Made by a program: the position numbers and the translations under genes. Under the pieces are notes generated by a model that worked only from the letters and a program-made list of their open reading frames with translations, had not been told where the DNA came from and did no database searches. Of a stretch of 64,000 bases of DNA, positions 57,036 to 64,000 are shown one piece after another. This stretch comes from Loripinus fragilis (lineage: Eukaryota > Mollusca > Bivalvia > Lucinida > Lucinidae): contig OZ026528.1 in the NCBI GenBank assembly GCA_964019695.1, positions 51,335,495 through 51,399,494 on the forward strand, given 5' to 3'. Each line of letters starts with the position of its first letter. Position 1 is the first letter of the stretch.

Positions 57036-58231
57036 AAACAGCAACAACAATAACAGGTAGATATGTTTAGGATTATCACTGGAAAATGGTTCATCTCATA
57101 TTGGTATAGTTCGAAAATAAGGGTAAGTTTAAACCAAAAGGGATGGCAGTTCAGCTGCCACCTATTTTGGTTTTAGCGTTCACATTTGTTTTACAGAGTG
57201 GATATTATAAATAGCTTAGGCACTTTAATTTCCTTTTCATCATTAAGTTAAACACTTCTATCAAGGGAAACTTCATGATATCTATGTTATATCCTAGAAT
57301 GGAGTTTTTCATATTCATTGTTAACAAAAATGTGTTGTATGAACAATTGTATATCCCAGTAATACGGAATTCTGTAACTTTAGCATTTTAAGGTAACATA
57401 TAGACTGATTTTTGCAGAATGGTCAAGGTAGGCAATAAAACTCTCATTAGGGCTTGTAGCAGATGATAAATGGGAAGGATCTCAAGCGCTACACGATAGA
57501 ATGCATTATCAAGGGAGACAATCACGTGATACACATGTGGTAATCTCACATGTTTTGTTTACCTTTTGAGCTCGATTGAAGGTGTTTCTGACAATTATCT
57601 TCTAGTTATATTTAGTGGAGTGCAGAAATGACACCTAGTGCAGAGTACCCAGACTAGGATATTCTTCCTTATGACGCTGTACCTTTAGACTAAGGAGGTA
57701 TAGTTCTCTTAAAATTCGTCGCAAGGTTGTGTTATATGAGTTGGTAGGAATCACACGTAGTTTTCAAACAAAATGGATAGGTCTCACGCTTGTAAATTGT
57801 TAAATGAAATTCACATGGATTTTAAACTACACAGCTGCTGTTCATGAATATTATTGTAGAGTGAGCCATCCAGCTAACAGTCTCTGCCATTGGAAAATGG
57901 GAAGGATCTCAAGCGCTACACGATATAGTGCATTAACACATATTTACGTTAAGTACCAAACAGCAACCTCGACTGAATCAATTGTGAATGAGGTTAGTGT
58001 ATATTGTAATAGATTCATGTAGAATTGTATGGCTGCAAACTGAGAAATGAATTGAGAGCGAGGTTTGTGTCCTTGAACAGATACTGTGAATGCTAACTAA
58101 GTATCATGGAACCACAGGGTGTAAACGGGTCTTGCTCAAGGTCACAGTGCAGTGTCTACGATGAGCCTGAAGCCAGCGACGCCTAGATCTCAGAGTCAAA
58201 CATTCTACTTTAGTTGAACTTCCACAATTAG
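57036..58231. other. duplicated anonymous flank of locus B
   Basis: Corresponds to 24570-24640 and then 31400-31960 of locus A. AAGGATCTCAAGCGCTACAC occurs twice, near 57476 and 57902, bounding about 425 bp absent from locus A. No gene is supported. Confidence 0.55.
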
Positions 58232-58404
58232 GGAGCGCAGAGACTATATGGTAGAGAGCTTGTCTCATGATCGAGGGGGTTGTGTGTTCGAGCCTCAATG
58301 GCGCCCTCAGCAAGACACATGTATATTAATCCTTACTTAGTACTGGTTCAACTCAAGATGACCCATCGCGACGTTGATGGGACGTAAAGAATCAAATCAA
58401 ACAA
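58232..58404 (+). mobile_element. tRNA-derived SINE, family 1
   Basis: GAGCGCAGAGACTATATGGT head, TGTGTGTTCGAGCCTC box B, TCAGCAAGACACATG, TTAGTACTGGTTCAACTC, GTTGATGGGACGTAAAGAAT and an A-rich tail. Confidence 0.8.
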
Positions 58405-59010
58405 ATGAGAAAAACATGAAACGAAGTTCTTGTATATATGTTTCGTACAAAATGAAATATTTGTTTATCTTTTTTTTATTACCTAATAAGGGCAGGTATT
58501 CTTACAACTCTGCGACTGATAGATGCAATAAAAACACTGCCTACATAATAGTTTGACTGTCAATAATTCATAACTCAATTATTGCTCTTTTCTGTGTATT
58601 TACCTGAAGCAGCTTTTGTTCTACTTTCGTTTCCCTTTTACTAATTTGAGTGAATTATCTCCCTTGAACAATTCATACATTCTATATTACCTGAGCGTGG
58701 AGTGAGCTCCCAACATCTTTTGCCACAGTTGACTGCTGACAATACACGTTGACTTTCCATTTACTTATAAATCATTTTTACTGTCTCCTACCAACACGCA
58801 GCAGAATGGAACAATACTTTTCGATCGACTTTCGTTTTCCTAATACTTATAAGAGGAGTCACGACTTCCTTGTCTCTGGGTGGCCCACAGTGGAAAAAAA
58901 ACATAAAAGTGTGACTGTTAATTTATCAATATTTACTTATAGATAATTTTCTGGCTGTTTACTTACCCACATGCAGCAAATTCCTCAGTTAATCTAAATG
59001 TCCAACAGTT
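58405..59010. other. end of duplicated flank B
   Basis: CTCTGCGACTGATAG, TTATCTCCCTTGAACAA and AGAGGAGTCACGACTTCC match 32930-33300. No gene is supported. Confidence 0.5.
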
Positions 59011-59999
59011 GTTGCGGTCGGCTGTGGCCGGCCTCTTATATAAACATCAATCAAAACTCACATCAAATTCAGGTTTTGACCAAAGCTTTATTCCGTGCAC
59101 AGGCTATATTTTATTCGCTGCCGAACAACGAGTTGGGTACCAAATATCGTGGGTTGACCTACAGCGCGAAGTAAACTGTCCATGAAATCTGAAGGGCTAC
59201 AAAGAAGGCGTCAATTTGCCCCGTCGCTTATATAAACGCAATAAGTATTAGCTTTTCAAAAAAGCTGGCGAAAGTTAAACGTCCCAAAGTCAAAACGTCC
59301 TCGATTGGCAAAGAGTGCAAGCGAACGTCACATCAGTAAACGTACTTCTGTGGTTGTCATCCACATCTGATTACATAGAATTACTGTAAATTCAGGCACT
59401 GTCTTATGACTGTCATGACAAACAGGTTTTATGCCCCCAAAGGGAGGCATATAGTAATAAAACTGACTGTCCTTAGTGTCCTAGGTGTTTGAGTGTTCAT
59501 ATCATATGCGGAGTATATCTCCTATATTATTTTAGGCAGGAATGCCGAAATTCGTCTCTTAATGCATTTAGGGTCATGGAGCATCACGCACCTTTACCAC
59601 TGCCATCAGATCTAGAAAAATCGTGCCCACGAGCATACATCCTAGGAATCCCAAATTTGATTTGTGAACACATCTTTGGGTCACGGAGTCTATACATACA
59701 CAGTAAAGCGACCACTGTGACCTTGATTTTCTGGCATTAGTTTTAAGAAAAATGAGCTGTCTAGTGCTGTCAAATGATTTTCCATAAATGTGTCGCATGC
59801 TAGATACATTACCATAACATACCATGATTAAGCCGGGTGCTTTCAAAAGATCAAGCAACAACTCGCTGGAAGCATGTGTTAAATGGTAACAAATCACAGT
59901 TCAGATGTTAATAACCAGGGCTTAGAATAAATCTACATGGACAAGCTCTAGAAGTTCAAAATGGAAGCATGCAGTGGGCAAGAATACATACAATGATAG

Positions 60000-60155
60000 G
60001 GCTAAGCGACCGCCAGTTTTTTTGAAAAGCTAATACTTGTGATAATATGACTCAGTTAAAACAAGTACGTGCAAGATGTGTAACCTTAACAAAAAACAAG
60101 GATATGCAAGTTTTACAAGTATTAGCATTTCAAAAAAGCTGGCGGTCGTTTAGCC
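60000..60155. mobile_element. 156-bp MITE nested in the 59-61 kb element
   Basis: GGCTAAGCGACCGCCAGTTT faces AAGCTGGCGGTCGTTTAGCC. The inner arms AAAAGCTAATACTTG and CAAGTATTAGC also pair. Related half-motifs occur at 59249-59275. Confidence 0.8.
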
Positions 60156-60198
60156 ATATCACTGTATATATTCTTGCATAATGCCAGTGGCGGACCCT

Positions 60199-60224
60199 GG
60201 GGGGGGGGGGGGGGGGGGGGGGGG
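60199..60224. repeat. poly-G run of 26
   Basis: Uninterrupted G run after GGCGGACCCT, followed by GAGAGAGACC. The paired tandem copy near 60627-60635 has only about nine G. Length is likely to vary between alleles and to be error-prone in assembly. Confidence 0.9.
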
Positions 60225-61086
60225 AGAGAGACCTGGGAGACACTTGCACCCCCCCCCCTTGAAGAGGCTGTGAGTGTCCTAAAAAATATTTTTCACGCAT
60301 TATATGTACGGTAATGGTTTGGTGGAGGTTCGGGGTGTTTTGGGGTGGTTTGCGGCGTTTCAATGGGCATCACGACGGCTATGCTAACAGATCAAATTCG
60401 CAAACGAGTTTGCCTCGCGCTATAGGTCGACCTACAGATTCACAGACAGTTTTGCTTCACGCTGTCGGTTAACCCACGATATTTGGTACCCGGCTCGTTT
60501 TTCAGCAGCGCATTAAAAATAGTATGAGCATGGCATAAAGGTTCGGTCAAAACCTGAATTTGATGTATGATTTGCACAAAGTTTATATATACGGCAGGGT
60601 CTTGCATAATGCCAGTGCCGGACCCTGGGGGGGGGAGAAACCTGGGAGACACTTGCACCCCCCCCCCCTTGAAGAGGCCGTGAGTGTCCTAAAAACTATT
60701 TCTCGCGCATTATATGTACGGTAATGGTTTGGTGGAGGTTCGGGGTGGTTTGCGGCGTTTCAATGGGCAGCACGACGGCTATGCTAACAGATCAAATTCG
60801 CAAACGAGTTTGCCTCGCGCTATAGGTCGACCTACAGATTCACAGACAGTTTTGCTTCGCGCTGTAGGTTAACCCACGATATTTGGTACCCGGCTCGTTT
60901 TTCGGCAGCGCATTAAAAATAGTTTGAGCATGGCATAAAGGTTCGGTCAAAACCTGAATTTGATGTATGATTTGCACAAAGTTTATATTTACGGCCGGCC
61001 ACGGCCGACCGTAGCGACCGTAATAAAAAAACAAGTATAAGCTTTTTTTAAATATGAGCTAGAGATATGTTAGATTCATCAGAAAT

Positions 61087-61089
<3 letters not shown>

Positions 61090-61149
<60 letters not shown>
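61090..61149. repeat. (TG)n microsatellite, about 29 repeats
   Basis: Continuous GT dinucleotides. The His/Thr-repeat open frames on the minus strand here are artefacts. Confidence 0.97.
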
Positions 61150-61150
<1 letters not shown>

Positions 61151-63619
61151 TTTTTCGCATACTGTCTCGATGTTGAGAAGAAGTGGACGATAATATTGGT
61201 CCTGTGGTATGAGTCTTCAGTTTCATTCGGGTGATTAATAGCTGAGTGCGACTTCTGTTTGGATATGCAAATATTACTGCAGATCTGAGCCCCTCCAACC
61301 ATTACGGTTCCATTATTACGAAACAACGTCTAAGTGAAAATAATACTGAATGCTATAACGGATGAACATCATGGGGATTTTTGCCAAATCGCGTTGACGA
61401 ACGCAGGTCTGTCCCCCATACTACACCCAGAGTATATCAACATGCAATTTTGTGTCAGTTTTCATTGAAAACGAGAGGAAGTAAAACGAGAGCTCTTGAC
61501 ACGTGTTCTGAATGTATCGACCCTTATTTATTATTCATAAGAAATGGTTAAATCAGTTCATGTACGAGGGACGTTTTTTTTTATGTTCGTAGAGGGGTAG
61601 ATTTAATGAAAACAGTGAAAGTAAGTGCATACATCATGATATATTTGGAAAGATTGAGCTTTATCTATACATGCAACCTAAAATTATTTCAAAATGCATT
61701 ACTTTAATGACTTCCAAGAGACAAAGGCGTGCCAATATATCGGACACTGAAAATATGGTAGAAATATGACATTTATGGACTTAAGTCTCTGACAGAACGT
61801 TAGTAAAAATTGCATAAAATGGGTCTATAGCCATACACAGCTTCTGAAAATTTGGCTGTAGATAAAGGACACTAAGTGCTAAGATATAACATGGCCATTA
61901 TAGCATATATGCAAAAATGATTGGATATGGAAGATTTATTTGTAACCTCAGCAAATTGTACAGTATGCATATAAACTGTTGTTGTAAAAAGTTGACACAA
62001 GCGGAAGTTAGATACGAGCTTTTGAATGTGGCTTAATGTGTTAGCTGTAAAGTACTATTATAGTTTTTCTTGTTTATATGGTAGATGGGAATGTTATGGT
62101 AGCTTTTATCTCAAAACAGAGTTAATACTTCTGTTTTATTAGAAATGAACTACAAAATAAATAGCCTAGGGAGTGCTCAAATCCCTTATTTTGTACATAA
62201 CTTACGTCATGGAGCGTTACTATATTTAGAAAAAAACATCAAATTGTTTTTGTGCCCCTTAAAAGGTGTTGGAATTACTGAAATAAGAAAATTATGCACA
62301 CCTGATTGTTATCGTTTTTTTTCCACTCGGGGTTGATTTACCCCACCCACTTTTTATAACATGGAGGTATGACAGTTCCAGAAGTTGCCAGGTACTCGCT
62401 TCAATCGATACATCGATATAACTGCTGACGAATGATTAAGCATATAATTTGCTATGCAAAACCAGAAGAAATAAAATTGTTCATAATCGTAAGTTTAACA
62501 GATATAATACCTAGAACTTGACTGTGATTATTTTGGTATATTGATTGGTGTTTTAAAATTGTTAGTAGAAGAGCAAACACATGTCTATAGCTTTGCTGCA
62601 CTTGTCTACGATTAGCGTTTGAATAATTAATTTTGATGATGCAAAAGAAATATCGGCTTGACAAATGATTATATCACCATAGCGAATGGACCATAACAGC
62701 GTCTAATTACCTAATGGCTCCGTGGTTAAAATGACATGGATTTCGGCCAGTGTCCTTTACTATGCCCTATTCAAAGCTATATATCTTGACCAATTAAGCG
62801 CCAATAATGTAAAATTACCATCAGTTGATAGACAGAAGCTAGACCTTTCAAAATATATATACTTATGGTACCGTAAATTCTATATTTGTAGAGATACAGC
62901 CCGATTCTAGGAACATAAAAATGACCCTCGTTCTCTGAATTACCGATGCCCAAATTTTCAGGTGGGATGACTTTCACACCAAGTAACAAAACCACGCTAG
63001 AGTTCCAACGCTGTCATTTCATTTATTGTTGCAGATGGTTTTGTTATCATCAAGATAACACGTCTATGTTATTTTGTCTCGTTGAATCCTTATAACTTTT
63101 ATACAGAAAATGGGGGGTAATTAGGGTATTCATGATAGATTTAAGTATATAATCTGATTGACGTTTTGTTTTACGTAGAAATGACGAATTAAGGTCGATA
63201 TACCCAGAACATGTCTCAAAGGCGCTCATTTCAAGGAAAACGTAACACTGCATCATCTTCACATTGACTTAAAACTCATTGTCCAAGCCGGGAAGCATTT
63301 ATCAAACACTAACCTCTCTGATTTGAGCATTGTGGGTACATGTGACATATTTGTTTACCGAATACGTCACCAAATCATGTGATATACACGATTGGTCGAT
63401 TCAAACTTGTTATCAATCTGCGTCATCACGCTTCACTGAAACCACTTTTTTGACGCAAAAATGTTTAGTGCAGAAAATCTTATCATTGTTTCGCTAAATA
63501 TTGTAATACCAATCATTGTTATTGTTTAGCTACAAAGGTTACTTGATGTCTCCATAAATTAATTATTTATAGCCATTTAGTGATTGTTACTTTTCTAACA
63601 TAGTGGTTTGGGTAATGCA
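61150..63619. other. anonymous AT-rich sequence
   Basis: No open frame longer than 75 codons with a recognisable motif, no RNA gene and no repeat shared with the rest of the window. Confidence 0.4.
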
Positions 63620-63705
63620 CACCGCTTATTGACTGCACAGGCTTGTCTGAAATGCGACATTGTTGGAATGCGACATTGTTGGAAATCACATGTGGCGGTT
63701 CAAAT
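63620..63705. mobile_element. MITE of the GAGATTTCCAACAATGTGG family, right-end fragment
   Basis: GACTGCACAGGCTTGTCTGA, then GCGACATTGTTGGAA duplicated in tandem (about 63655 and 63670), then ATCACATGTGGCGGTTC. Truncated at the left. Confidence 0.7.
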
Positions 63706-63882
63706 GTTGGTCCAGATCAGCTGGTGCATCTGTACAATCTGATCTGCACCTTTGTTAATCTCTTCTTGGAAAGTTTAATAGTAACATATAACAGTAAAAC
63801 CTGTGTAAAACGGCCACTCAGAAATAGACAAAACAAAGATCTTAATGACAAATGGTAGCTAAATGAAGGTCAAAAGTATTTC

Positions 63883-63906
63883 AGAATGCTCCCCTTGGAG
63901 CATTCT
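63883..63906. repeat. short hairpin
   Basis: AGAATGCTCC faces GGAGCATTCT across a 4-base loop, followed by TTAATTCTG. No associated gene was seen. Confidence 0.6.
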
Positions 63907-64000
63907 TTAATTCTGTTGATCTGCATTAAGCTTTAATTGGTCTTGAAAGTAAGTAAGGTTGCAAAGATCAGGAATCGATACAATCAAGTACCAAGTTTGG

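Larger units (their letters stand above)
59014..61010. mobile_element. ~2 kb inverted-repeat element with GC-rich ends and a tandem inner copy
   Basis: The left arm from about 59014 (GCGGTCGGCTGTGGCCGGCC, then ACCAAATATCGTGGGTTGAC) pairs with the right arm ending near 61010 (GGCCGGCCACGGCCGACC). A second copy of the right arm lies at 60435-60600, as part of a ~426-bp tandem duplication (60185-60600 and 60612-61000). No transposase is visible. Confidence 0.65.

Noticed and set aside
60130..60363. proline-run frame
   Set aside because: It is the translation of a poly-C tract on the minus strand.

Overview
The window looks like nuclear DNA from a bivalve mollusc, probably a heterodont clam. This is an inference. 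It rests on AT-rich, intron-style intergenic sequence, very dense short inverted-repeat elements and tRNA-derived SINEs, minisatellite arrays, Penelope-like and mariner remnants, and lineage-expanded RING-less B-box/NHL-like proteins of a type abundant in bivalves. No bacterial-style gene organisation is present, and most open frames are accidental frames through repeats.

Only two genes look intact. They are paralogous single-exon coding regions on the minus strand (13728-15449 and 53700-55427; 573 and 575 residues). Each has two B-boxes, a coiled coil and a C-terminal beta-propeller-like region. They sit in a segmental duplication: copy A spans about 13.4-33.3 kb and copy B about 50.6-58.9 kb. 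Shared landmarks run in the same order in both: a 3' flank with an ACAGGTTTC motif, the gene, a 5'-UTR splice acceptor, a palindromic flank, a 95-bp array, a 130-bp GGACAGAGCTTA unit, then anonymous flanks. The size difference comes from later insertions and array expansions. Copy A gained a 7.2 kb terminal-inverted-repeat (TIR) element and a 338-bp higher-order array. Copy B gained a 130-bp satellite, a partial copy of the gene's 3' end and a SINE.

Layout: 1-2.1 kb is anonymous sequence plus a degenerate tandem repeat. At 2.1-3.6 kb there is a tandemly duplicated Penelope-like retroelement (PLE) remnant. At 3.6-10.05 kb a 6.4 kb element with TIRs and a target duplication of 8-9 bp interrupts the PLE; its body is a head-to-head array of about 27 units of a ~177 bp satellite. 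At 3.59-11.79 kb, with that insertion removed, the sequence is a ~1.75 kb near-perfect palindrome ending in PLE 3' ends. MITEs lie at 12.4-13.4 kb and gene A at 13.7-15.4 kb. The 7.2 kb element (16.0-23.2 kb) has nested SINEs and MITEs. Arrays fill 23.4-31.3 kb. A 4.57 kb mariner-like element with a broken transposase spans 34.7-39.3 kb. Further arrays and foldbacks run from 39.8 to 50.6 kb, then the 130-bp satellite and gene B (51-55.4 kb), and finally the B flanks, a GC-rich inverted-repeat element and anonymous sequence to the end.

The most informative observations come from paralogous empty sites inside the window itself. The opposite palindrome arm shows the pre-insertion site of the satellite-bearing element. 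The duplicated gene-B flank shows the pre-insertion site of the 7.2 kb element, and the gene-A flank shows that of a SINE. All copy counts and similarities were made by eye.
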